Below are positions 1 through 7,423 of a DNA stretch of 64,000 nt, one piece after another. The DNA is from Paraconexibacter algicola (lineage in GTDB: Bacteria; Actinomycetota; Thermoleophilia; Solirubrobacterales; Solirubrobacteraceae). Made by a program: the position numbers and the translations under genes. Under the pieces are notes generated by a model that had not been told where the DNA came from, searched no databases, and saw only the letters and a list, made by a program, of their open reading frames with translations. The stretch lies in the NCBI RefSeq assembly GCF_003044185.1, contig NZ_PYYB01000001.1, positions 2,066,978-2,130,977 on the forward strand, written 5' to 3'. The first letter of the stretch is position 1. Each line of letters begins with the position of its first letter.

Positions 1-1746
1 GATCGTCGTCTCCCAGTCGCGCGCGACGGCCTCCACGGACCCATCGCCTGGAGCGAACGGCAGGTCCCGGACACTGGCGAGCACGCCGCGCCCGTCTCGG
101 ATGACGTGCACGATGTGCGCTTCGGGAAGGAGCGCCGCGATCTCGGTTGCATGGGCCGCGTGCCGCGGCGTCTTCTCGCCCCAGCGCGGCTTGCCCTGTC
201 GCGCGGCATACATGGCGAACACGGTGCGGATGCCGGAAGCCAGAGACCAGCTCGGCAGGCCGCTCAGTGCGGTCCGGACCTCGTCCGGCGTGAGGCGCAG
301 ATCTGGGAACGTTCCGAGCGAGATGATCGCTTCCCCGGTCTCGCGAGCGTCCGCGTCGATCGAACGCAGGTAGTTCAGGGGGAACGCGATTCCCGTCTCC
401 GGGCCGATCGCGAGATCGGGGTGCGCGTCAAGCTGCATGCGCAGAAGCGTCGTCCCGGACCGCGGCACGCCGACGATGAACGGTACGGGCGGTTCGCCCG
501 GCGGCGGGACGAGTCCTCCTGCTGTCTGGTCGGCCCGCCGCCGTAGCCCCCGGCGCCTGGGCGCCGGGGCCTCGGCGTGCGCCGCGAGCTCCGCGCGCAA
601 CGCGTCCACCTCCGCCTGGAGCCTGCGCGCGTGATCCTGCTGGCTCAGCGCCTCCTTCTCGTGGGCCGCGAATGCCTCGCGCAGCGCGTGTCGGTCGTCG
701 GCAGCGTCCGCGAGCACGATGCTCAGACGCTCGATCTCTGCCTGCAGCGCGAACTGGCGGAGGTCCTGCCGCGCGGCTAGGCGCACCAGTCGAGCCAGCT
801 CGTCGAGCGGAGCCCGGGGCACCGGACGCGGAGCGAGGCGTCGGACGACCTCGACGAGCCTCGCTGCATGCCGCGAGGCGGAGTGGTGCGTGACCGCCAG
901 GTCGCGGTTGGCGAGTCCCATCCGCGCCTGGTAGCCGCCGATCTGCTCCGCCAGGCGGTCCGGGTGGTCGACCGCCGGGCCCTGCTGTCCGCCGAAGTTG
1001 TCCGCCACCATGTCGTCGTAGCGTTCCGGGGTCACCCAGCCGTCCGCGCCGTTGTGGTCGTAGACGAAGACGGCGCGGCCGCAGGCCATCGCCTCGACGA
1101 CGACCCGTGCCTTGCCGAAGACGATGTCGGCGGCCGCGTAGCGCAGCTCAGGGCTTGCTGTCGGCCCGTCCTTCGCGTGCACGCCTGCAGTCTGCAGCTC
1201 GATGCCGTTTCGGGCGCAGGCCTCTCGCAGCACGTCCAGGCGCGGCCCACGCACGTAGTTGCCGAGCGCCAGCGCGACCCGCGGGCGCTGCGGAAGCGGT
1301 CGCAACGGCGCGAACCGGGTCACGTCCACGGGCTGGCGCAAGCGAACGATCTCGACCGGTTCGGCGAGCGCCCTGACGCGTTCCTCCACTCGGTCGTACA
1401 GTGCGACGATCACCTGCGTCAGGCCTGGCACCTGCAGTGGGAGCTGGTGGTCGAAGACGTCACTGTGGGCCACGAACACCTGCGGGACTTCGCCGCGTGC
1501 CGCGGCGAGGTCGGCGGCGACCGCTCCGTCCTGGACGAGCGCCGCGTCAAGTCCGTCGGGGAGATCGGCCGTGCTGGCGGCAACTCGGACGCCGAGGTCG
1601 TAGGCGCGACGGGCCGCCTCGCCGTGTCTCGGCGAGTAGAGCACGACGTCGTGGCCGAGACGCTGCAAGGCGTCGGCCACGGTGAGCGCGTAGGTCTCGC
1701 TCCCACCCAGCCCCTCAAGCGCCTCGGTGGCGAGAACGAGCCTCAT
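1..1746 (-). CDS. Glycosyltransferase-sulfotransferase fusion, C-terminus cut by the window edge
   Basis: Reading the minus strand from the ATG at 1746 gives 582 codons with no stop before base 1, so the 3' end is missing. Residues 1-300 look like a GT4-type glycosyltransferase: the N-terminus has GLGGSETYALTVADAL and a later segment reads VVVEAMACGRAVFVYD, resembling the donor-binding half. Residues about 330-395 are charged and predicted coiled coil. From residue 422 a sulfotransferase domain begins with PFIVGVPRSGTTLLR, the 5'-phosphosulfate loop, and near residue 550 there is HVIRDGRGV, the 3'-phosphate motif. It should glycosylate and sulfate a glycan or lipid; the substrate is unknown. 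The start overlaps the stop of the upstream beta-keto acid cleavage enzyme gene by 4 bases (ATGA), so the two are probably co-translated. Confidence 0.8.
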   Translation of the reverse strand, partial: MRLVLATEALEGLGGSETYALTVADALQRLGHDVVLYSPRHGEAARRAYDLGVRVAASTADLPDGLDAALVQDGAVAADLAAARGEVPQVFVAHSDVFDHQLPLQVPGLTQVIVALYDRVEERVRALAEPVEIVRLRQPVDVTRFAPLRPLPQRPRVALALGNYVRGPRLDVLREACARNGIELQTAGVHAKDGPTASPELRYAAADIVFGKARVVVEAMACGRAVFVYDHNGADGWVTPERYDDMVADNFGGQQGPAVDHPDRLAEQIGGYQARMGLANRDLAVTHHSASRHAARLVEVVRRLAPRPVPRAPLDELARLVRLAARQDLRQFALQAEIERLSIVLADAADDRHALREAFAAHEKEALSQQDHARRLQAEVDALRAELAAHAEAPAPRRRGLRRRADQTAGGLVPPPGEPPVPFIVGVPRSGTTLLRMQLDAHPDLAIGPETGIAFPLNYLRSIDADARETGEAIISLGTFPDLRLTPDEVRTALSGLPSWSLASGIRTVFAMYAARQGKPRWGEKTPRHAAHATEIAALLPEAHIVHVIRDGRGVLASVRDLPFAPGDGSVEAVARDWETTI

Positions 1747-2618
1747 CGTGCGGTCTGGAGGAGGCCGACCGTCATCTGGGCCTGCTCAGGATCCGCGATC
1801 GGGCGCCGGAGGACCTGCGCGTGCGCGATCGCTCGCTTCACGAGGGCGTCGTTCGTCGCCGGCTCACGCGTGCTGTGGTCGAGGAACGGGTTGTCCTCCA
1901 GGCCTGTGCGGACGTGCCCGCCCATCGCGACGGCCAGCGCGGTCGTGATGTCCTGGAAGGCGCCGAAGCCGGCCGCCGCCCAGGAGGTGCCACTCGGCAG
2001 TGCGTCGACGAGCGCCGTGAGGGAACGGGCATCGGCTGGCGCCGCGTTCGGGAAGCCGAGCATGAGGTTCGCGTACAGCGGTGGTTCCAGCAGGCCCTTG
2101 TCGATCAAGCGATGGGCAAGGTGCGCGTGCCCCAAGTCGAAGATCTCGAGTTCGGGACGCACCCCGGCGTCGCGCATCCGACGGACGAGTTCCTCGACGT
2201 GGACGATCGACGTCGTCGAGGGCCCGGAGGGGAAGTTCACCGAGCCGAGCGTCAGGCTCGCCATGTCGGGCCGCTGCTCGCCCTCGAGGTTCAGCACGTC
2301 GGTGCGGTGGTCGAGATCCGGGTCGGCTCGTCCGCTGGTGGTCGCGCAGACGATGACGCCCGGACAACGCTCCCGGATCTCGCCGATGAGGTCGCCGTAC
2401 GCCGCGCGCCGCCACGTCGGTCGGCCGTCGCCGTCGCGGGCGTGCAGGTGCATGATCCGCGCGCCGGCCTCGAAGCAGCGAGTGGCGTCGTCCGCGATCT
2501 CCCCGGCGTCCAACGGGACGTGCGGGACACGCTCGCGCGTGGGGGTCATTCCGGTCAGAGCGGCGTTGACCACCAGCGGCGGAAACGGCGTGAGCGGATA
2601 CGCGGGAAACGGCGACAC
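1743..2618 (-). CDS. Beta-keto acid cleavage enzyme (BKACE, formerly DUF849)
   Basis: The 291-residue protein has the usual BKACE length and pattern. NAALTG near the N-terminus starts the TIM barrel. MHLHARD at residues 56-62 supplies the two metal-binding histidines (H57, H59), and VRTGLEDN lies near residue 237. Family members use zinc to condense a beta-keto acid with acetyl-CoA, giving acetoacetate and a CoA ester; the keto acid here cannot be told from sequence. The start is GTG at 2618, because the internal ATG at 2549 would remove the conserved first strand. The gene is coupled to the glycosyltransferase-sulfotransferase gene by a 4-base overlap and is divergent from the MFS gene with only 34 bases between them. 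Confidence 0.88.
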   Translation of the reverse strand: MSPFPAYPLTPFPPLVVNAALTGMTPTRERVPHVPLDAGEIADDATRCFEAGARIMHLHARDGDGRPTWRRAAYGDLIGEIRERCPGVIVCATTSGRADPDLDHRTDVLNLEGEQRPDMASLTLGSVNFPSGPSTTSIVHVEELVRRMRDAGVRPELEIFDLGHAHLAHRLIDKGLLEPPLYANLMLGFPNAAPADARSLTALVDALPSGTSWAAAGFGAFQDITTALAVAMGGHVRTGLEDNPFLDHSTREPATNDALVKRAIAHAQVLRRPIADPEQAQMTVGLLQTAR

Positions 2619-2652
2619 CTTCGGAGCCTACGTGCCCGGTACCGTGCGCGGC

Positions 2653-4071
2653 ATGCACGCGACACCCGTGGTCGACGCTGCCGCCAAGCGCTGGGCGTTG
2701 ATCGCGTGCATCCTCGGCTCGGCGGTCGTGTTCGTGGACTCGACGGTGGTGAACGTCGCGCTGCCCGCGTTGCAGGAGGATCTCGACGCGTCGCTCGCCG
2801 GGCAGCAGTGGGTCGTGGAGTCGTATCTGCTGACGTTGAGCGCGCTCATCCTCACCGGCGGCTCGCTGGGCGACCTGTTCGGCCGACGGCGCGTCTTCGC
2901 GCTCGGCATCGGCGGGTTCGGCGTCACGAGCGTCCTGTGCGCGATCGCGCCGACGGTGGAGACGCTGGTCGCCGCCCGCGCGCTGCAGGGCGTGGCGGGG
3001 GCGCTGCTGGTGCCGAGCACGCTGGCGATCCTCACCGAGATCCATCCGGACCCGCACGAGCGCGGTGCGGCGATCGGGTCGTGGACGGCGTGGACGAGTG
3101 GCGCGATCGCGCTCGGTCCGCCGCTCGGCGGCCTGCTGGTCGACGCGGTGTCCTGGCGGCTGATCTTCGCCATCAACGTGCCGGTGGTGGCGGTCACGCT
3201 GTGGCTGACGTTGCGGCACGTCCCGGCGCTGGCCCCGCGCACGACGGACGGTCGGCACGTCGACGTGGTCGGCTCGGCGCTCGCCGCGCTCGGTCTTGGC
3301 GGGGTGGTGCTGGGGATGATCGAGCAGCCGGTGCACGGCTGGGGCGACCCGCTGGTGTGGGCGCCGCTCGGGCTCGGGGTCGCGCTGCTCGCCGGGTTCG
3401 TGGCGTACGAGCGGCGCACGCCGAACCCGATGCTGCCGCTGTCGCTGTTCGCCGAGCGGGGCTTCGCCGCCGCGAACGCCACGACGCTGACGGTGTACGC
3501 CGGCCTCGGGGCGGCGACGTTCTTCGTCGCGTTGTTCCTGCAGCAGGTGGCGGGCTACGACGCGGTGGAGGGCGGACTCGCCCTGACGCCCGTGACGCTG
3601 ATGATGGTGACGTTGTCGCGTCGCTGGGGGGCGCTCGCGGAGCGGGTCGGCGCGCGGCTGCTGATGACGGCGGGCCCGGCGATCATGGCCGTGGGGATGC
3701 TCCTCTACCTGCGGGTCGACGAGCGCGGCGACTACCTGGCGGACGTGCTGCCCGCGGTCCTCGTCTTCGGCCTCGGGCTGTCGATGACCGTCGCGCCGCT
3801 GACGGCGGCGGTCCTCGGGGCGGTCGACGACCGGCACGCCGGGGTCGCCAGCGGGGTGAACAACGCGATCGCGCGGGTCGCGGGACTGCTCGCGATCGCG
3901 GGCGTCGGTGCGGTCGTGTCGGGCCGGCTCGGAGCGGCGACCTTCGGGGACGCGGCGCCCGCCGACGCGCTCGACGCCTTCCACGCGGGGATGGTGGTGA
4001 GCGCCGCGTTGCTGGTGCTGGGCGCGCTGACCGCCCTGCTGGCGCTGCGGCCGGGCGCCGCCGCGCGCTGA
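2653..4071 (+). CDS. MFS drug-efflux permease, DHA2 (EmrB/QacA) type
   Basis: This 472-residue polytopic membrane protein begins DSTVVNVALPAL, the motif at the end of helix 1 typical of 14-helix proton-driven drug exporters. The loop 2-3 signature GDLFGRRRVF follows, and ALQGVAGALLVPS lies around helices 4-5. It should export hydrophobic compounds in exchange for protons. I chose ATG 2653; in-frame GTGs at 2632 and 2644 are alternatives. The open frame continues far upstream, but that part is only the complement of the two minus-strand genes. Heme A synthase starts 15 bases downstream, so the two may share a transcript. Confidence 0.9.
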   Translation: MHATPVVDAAAKRWALIACILGSAVVFVDSTVVNVALPALQEDLDASLAGQQWVVESYLLTLSALILTGGSLGDLFGRRRVFALGIGGFGVTSVLCAIAPTVETLVAARALQGVAGALLVPSTLAILTEIHPDPHERGAAIGSWTAWTSGAIALGPPLGGLLVDAVSWRLIFAINVPVVAVTLWLTLRHVPALAPRTTDGRHVDVVGSALAALGLGGVVLGMIEQPVHGWGDPLVWAPLGLGVALLAGFVAYERRTPNPMLPLSLFAERGFAAANATTLTVYAGLGAATFFVALFLQQVAGYDAVEGGLALTPVTLMMVTLSRRWGALAERVGARLLMTAGPAIMAVGMLLYLRVDERGDYLADVLPAVLVFGLGLSMTVAPLTAAVLGAVDDRHAGVASGVNNAIARVAGLLAIAGVGAVVSGRLGAATFGDAAPADALDAFHAGMVVSAALLVLGALTALLALRPGAAAR

Positions 4072-4086
4072 GGTCCGGCACAATCC

Positions 4087-5058
4087 GTGGTCGTGCGCGA
4101 CCGTCTTCTCGCCTTCCAGGAACGCCATCCGATCACGCCCGAGCGCTACACGAAGATCGCGTTCGCGGCCCTCGTGCTGCTGTCGCTCATCGTGTTCACC
4201 GGCGCGGCGGTGCGGCTCACCGGCTCCGGCCTGGGCTGCCCGACGTGGCCGAAGTGCACGGAGACCTCGGTCCACTCGTCGCTCGACACGCACGGCGTGA
4301 TCGAGTTCGGCAACCGGCTGCTGACGTTCGTGGTGTCCGCCGGGACGGTCGCCGCCTGGCTGGGCGTGTTCCTCGTGAAGCCCGCCCGCCCGGACCTGAA
4401 GTACCTGGCGCTGTCGCTCCCGCTCGGCGTGGTGCTGCAGGCGGTCATCGGCGGCCTGTCGGTCCTGTTCCAGCTCGCGCCGGGCTGGGTCATGACCCAC
4501 TACCTCGTCTCGATGGTCCTGCTGATCTGGGCGTTCGACCTGTGGTGGCGCTCGTCGCGCTCGCCGGAGGAGGTCCGGGCCGCGGGCACCGACCGCACGC
4601 TCGTGATCGGGATGCGCGTCCTATACGTGATGGCGTTCGTCGCGATCGCGCTGGGGACCATCTCGACGGCGGCCGGCCCGCACGCTGGAGCCTCGGGCAC
4701 CGGGGAGTTCGTCGGCCGCTTCGACTGGTTCGGCGACGACACGCTGCGGCTCATCATCCACGTGCACGGCGTCGTCGTGACCGTGCTCGGGCTGCTGACG
4801 ATCGCCGCGTGGTTCCGCGCCCGCACGCACGGCTCGCAGGAGCTGCGCACGACGCTGCTGCTCACGCTCGCGTTGATGGCCGCGCAGGGCGTGTTGGGCA
4901 TCGTGCAGTACCGGCTCGAGCTGCCGGCCGAGCTCGTCTGGGTCCACGTCGCGCTCGCGACGCTCACCTGGGTGGGATTCGTGCACGGCCGTGCCGCGGC
5001 CGGCCGCCTGCCGGAGCGCGCGCCCGCTGCGCGCGAGATGGTCGGCCAGACCGCCTGA
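4087..5058 (+). CDS. ctaA: Heme A synthase (CtaA/COX15 family)
   Basis: The 323-residue membrane protein should convert heme O to heme A for cytochrome c oxidase. It shows about eight hydrophobic segments and the family's paired cysteines in the first outer loop (GLGCPTWPKC). It has the conserved glutamate in VIEFGNR and histidines in MTHYLVSM, IHVHGV and WVHVAL that would ligate heme. The position three residues after the glutamate, a histidine in the Bacillus enzyme, is asparagine here. The start is GTG 4087, with GTG 4093 possible. No other cytochrome oxidase assembly gene lies next to it. Confidence 0.93.
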   Translation: MVVRDRLLAFQERHPITPERYTKIAFAALVLLSLIVFTGAAVRLTGSGLGCPTWPKCTETSVHSSLDTHGVIEFGNRLLTFVVSAGTVAAWLGVFLVKPARPDLKYLALSLPLGVVLQAVIGGLSVLFQLAPGWVMTHYLVSMVLLIWAFDLWWRSSRSPEEVRAAGTDRTLVIGMRVLYVMAFVAIALGTISTAAGPHAGASGTGEFVGRFDWFGDDTLRLIIHVHGVVVTVLGLLTIAAWFRARTHGSQELRTTLLLTLALMAAQGVLGIVQYRLELPAELVWVHVALATLTWVGFVHGRAAAGRLPERAPAAREMVGQTA

Positions 5059-5071
5059 ACCCATAGGGAGC

Positions 5072-5096
5072 GTTTGCGCGCCACTTTCCGGGTGAC
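5072..5096 (+). promoter_or_regulatory. SigB/SigF-like promoter ahead of the STAS gene
   Basis: GTTT at 5072-5075 is followed by 14 bases and then GGGTGAC at 5090-5096. This matches the general-stress sigma factor pattern of actinobacteria (GTTT, 14-16 bases, GGGTA). Transcription would start about 40 bases before the STAS start codon. The match is by eye only. Confidence 0.4.
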
Positions 5097-5141
5097 GGGC
5101 GAACTTCTCCACGGTTCGCGCGTTGGTGCAGCCGGGACCGG

Positions 5142-5459
5142 ATGAACGACCTCCTGACGTTGACCGAGCGCCATGACGGCGACACCGTGGTCCTCGCCCT
5201 GCGCGGCGAGGCCGATCTCTCGACGGCGCCGCCGGTCGGCGATCGCGTGCGCGAGCTCGTGGAGGCGGGGGAGGAGCACCTCCAGGTCGACCTCACGGAG
5301 CTGAGCTTCCTGGATTCGACCGCGGTCGGCGTGCTGCTGCGCGCCCGGCGCGAGTCGGTCGACGCCGGCGCGTCGTTCGACCTCGTCTGCCCCGAGGGCC
5401 CGGCGCACCGCGTGCTCGACCTGCTCGGGCTGCTGCCCGCCTTCGGGCTCGCCGTCTAG
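5142..5459 (+). CDS. STAS-domain anti-sigma factor antagonist
   Basis: The 105-residue protein is a single STAS domain. LSFLDSTAVGVLLRAR carries the serine (S59) that anti-sigma kinases phosphorylate in SpoIIAA/RsbV proteins. When unphosphorylated, such proteins bind the anti-sigma factor and free a stress sigma factor. No anti-sigma kinase or sigma gene is adjacent, so its partner is encoded elsewhere. ATG 5142 follows a GGGA ribosome-binding site. The stop codon shares its CTAG with the stop of the convergent glycosyltransferase gene. Confidence 0.9.
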   Translation: MNDLLTLTERHDGDTVVLALRGEADLSTAPPVGDRVRELVEAGEEHLQVDLTELSFLDSTAVGVLLRARRESVDAGASFDLVCPEGPAHRVLDLLGLLPAFGLAV

Positions 5460-6214
5460 GACGACCAGCCCCGCGCGCGGTCCTGTGCCAGCGCCCGCCA
5501 GAGCGCGAGGATCTCGCCGAGCGCGCGCGCCATCTCCCACGGGATGAGCCGGCCGCCGGCCACGTCGGCCCACGCGCGCAGCGGCTCCTCGACGATCTCC
5601 TCGCTGCGGAACCCCGGCGTCGCCAGCAGCCGCCCGAGCAGCTCGACGTCGAACGCCCAGCGGGTGCGGAACGGCCGGGCGAGCGCCGCCTCGAGCGCCG
5701 GGGTGCGGCGCAGCGCCTTGGCGCCGCACTGCGTGTCGTAGACCGGCAGGTCGAGCGCGAGCGACGCGACCGTCGCGTACACCCGCCCGAGGTAGTGGCG
5801 GCTGGCGGAGCGGCGGATGTCGCGGCCGAGCAGCGCGACGCGCGAGGCCAGCAGCACCGAGGTGTCCGGGCTGCGGTCCAGCAGGTCGAGCAGGCGCAGC
5901 ATCTCCTCCCCGGGGGTGGCGAAGTCCGCGTCGAAGTAGGCGAGCCGCTGCGCGCCCGTGTCGAGTGCGGCGAGCAGCCCGTGGCGGACCGCCTCGCCCT
6001 TCCCGCGGTTGCGCGCGAGCGTCAGCGCGCGGACGTGCGGGCTGTCGGCGGCCAGCTCGGCGAGCAGCGCCGGGGTGCCGTCGGTGCTGCCGCTGTCCAC
6101 GAGCAGGACGTCCGCGCTGTGGGCAAGCGCGAGGACGCCGTCGCGGGGCAGCCGTCGCGCCTCGTCGAAGCAGGGGATGACGATGGTCGCCCGGGCGGGG
6201 TCCGCCGGGCGCAC
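5456..6214 (-). CDS. GT2 glycosyltransferase, dolichyl-phosphate glucosyltransferase-like
   Basis: This 252-residue single-domain GT-A enzyme starts with TIVIPCFDEARRLP, the nucleotide-sugar fold. It continues with LLVDSGSTDGTP, ARNRGKGEAVRHG and the metal-binding YFDADFATP. DTQCGAKALRR and the RWAFDVELL segment match the ALG5-like branch, which transfers glucose or a related sugar to a polyprenyl phosphate. No membrane anchor is present. A small membrane-protein reading frame starts 3 bases upstream and may be co-transcribed. Confidence 0.85.
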   Translation of the reverse strand: MRPADPARATIVIPCFDEARRLPRDGVLALAHSADVLLVDSGSTDGTPALLAELAADSPHVRALTLARNRGKGEAVRHGLLAALDTGAQRLAYFDADFATPGEEMLRLLDLLDRSPDTSVLLASRVALLGRDIRRSASRHYLGRVYATVASLALDLPVYDTQCGAKALRRTPALEAALARPFRTRWAFDVELLGRLLATPGFRSEEIVEEPLRAWADVAGGRLIPWEMARALGEILALWRALAQDRARGWSS

Positions 6215-6217
6215 GCC

Positions 6218-6391
6218 CTAGAGGACCGCGCCGACGATCGACGGCGCCAGCTGGACGGCCGCGAGGAGCAGCGCTCCGGTGAGCCCTCCGAGGACAACCG
6301 GGATCATCGCGGTGCGGCGCCGTCTCCAGGCGCGACGAGACCGCTCTCGGCGAGAGAAGGCGCTTGCGTAGATGTGCATGGGCCTGGCCAT
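6218..6391 (-). CDS. Small basic single-span membrane protein (possible)
   Basis: A 57-codon frame from ATG 6391 encodes a very basic N-terminal half, including RRERSRRAWRRRR. One hydrophobic helix (PVVLGGLTGALLLAAVQLA) follows, with almost no tail. The charge pattern predicts the N-terminus inside the cell. It ends 3 bases before the downstream glycosyltransferase gene, which suggests co-expression. I know no family for it. Without expression data it could be a chance frame, since the strand opposite is not coding here. Confidence 0.45.
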   Translation of the reverse strand: MARPMHIYASAFSRRERSRRAWRRRRTAMIPVVLGGLTGALLLAAVQLAPSIVGAVL

Positions 6392-6520
6392 GGACGACAC
6401 CCTCGTGCGCGATGAAACGTAGGGCGGCCCGCGGACGCAAGGATCGTTCGGCCCCGACCCCGCAAACTCCGCGGTACCGTTGACCGGGAAGACGACCACC
6501 GTCAGTGCTTGGGGGCAGGC

Positions 6521-7405
6521 ATGGACAGCAGCAGGACCGGCGACGGCACCGACCGTCGACCGAGCGAGACCGCGCGGACGACCGTCGCCGCCCGCGTCCT
6601 CGGGGTGAGCCCGAACACGCTGCGCTCCTGGGAGCGGCGCTTCGGCGTCCCGGTCGCGCGGCGCAGCCCCGGCGGGCACCGCGTCTACGACCTCGGGGAG
6701 CTCGAGGCGCTGGCCGTCGGCCTCCAGGAGACCGGGGACATCCGGGCCGCGGTCGCCCGCACCCGCGCGATGGCGAGCACCACGCCGGCCCGCCAGGTGC
6801 TGACCGCGGCGCTGCGACGGTTCGCCGACGACGCGATCATCGACCAGCTCGAGCGCCAGAGCGTGCTGCGCGGGGTGGAGGCGACGCTCGACGAGCTGGT
6901 GGTGCCGGCGGTCGAGGCGCTCGAGGACGGATCGGCGGAGCTCGAGCACGCCGGGCGGGTGGTCCGCCGCTGGTGCGAGCTCGTCGCGCGGCTCCAGCCG
7001 CCGGTGCGCCCGGACGCGCCGCGGGTGCTCGTGCAGGAGGGCGCCCCGGCGACGGTCGCGGTCGCCACCTCGGCGGTGCTGGCCCTGGCGGTGCGCCGGG
7101 TCGGGCTGCAGCCGCTCGTGCTGACCGTGGCGACGGGGCCGGAGGGCTGGGCGCGCGCGGTGCGCATCACGCAGGCCCGGGCGGTCGTCCTCGGCGGACG
7201 CGACCGCGGCCGCCTCACGGCGATCGCGGAGCGCCTCGCGTCGGCGGCGCGCCCGCCCGCCCTGTGCCTGACGCACGGGGCGGTGCTGGACGCGGACCTC
7301 GACGTGGTCCGGCTGCCGCCCGGGACGGCGGCGGCGGCCCAGGCGCTCGCGGCGCTGCCGGGGCCGCCGACCGCGACGTCACCGGGGGACGCCGCGGTCG
7401 CCTGA
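6521..7405 (+). CDS. MerR-family regulator with degenerate B12-binding-like C-terminus
   Basis: The 294-residue protein has an N-terminal MerR winged helix (residues about 17-75) with TLRSWERRFGVPVARR and GGHRVYDLGELE. The rest follows the layout of the CarH/LitR photoreceptor repressors: a four-helix region and then a Rossmann-like segment (VLVQEGAPATVAVAT to VVLGGRDRG). The cobalamin-ligand motif DxHxxG is absent, so vitamin B12 binding is unlikely. ATG 6521 is preferred because GGGGG lies just upstream; TTG 6509 is a weaker alternative. The gene is convergent with lon. Confidence 0.8.
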   Translation: MDSSRTGDGTDRRPSETARTTVAARVLGVSPNTLRSWERRFGVPVARRSPGGHRVYDLGELEALAVGLQETGDIRAAVARTRAMASTTPARQVLTAALRRFADDAIIDQLERQSVLRGVEATLDELVVPAVEALEDGSAELEHAGRVVRRWCELVARLQPPVRPDAPRVLVQEGAPATVAVATSAVLALAVRRVGLQPLVLTVATGPEGWARAVRITQARAVVLGGRDRGRLTAIAERLASAARPPALCLTHGAVLDADLDVVRLPPGTAAAAQALAALPGPPTATSPGDAAVA

Positions 7406-7423
7406 CCGGGAGCCGTTCCCCGC

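Noticed and set aside
868-2652. Upstream extension of the MFS frame by 595 codons
   Set aside because: It is the complement of the glycosyltransferase-sulfotransferase and BKACE genes; MFS similarity begins only at about 2653.
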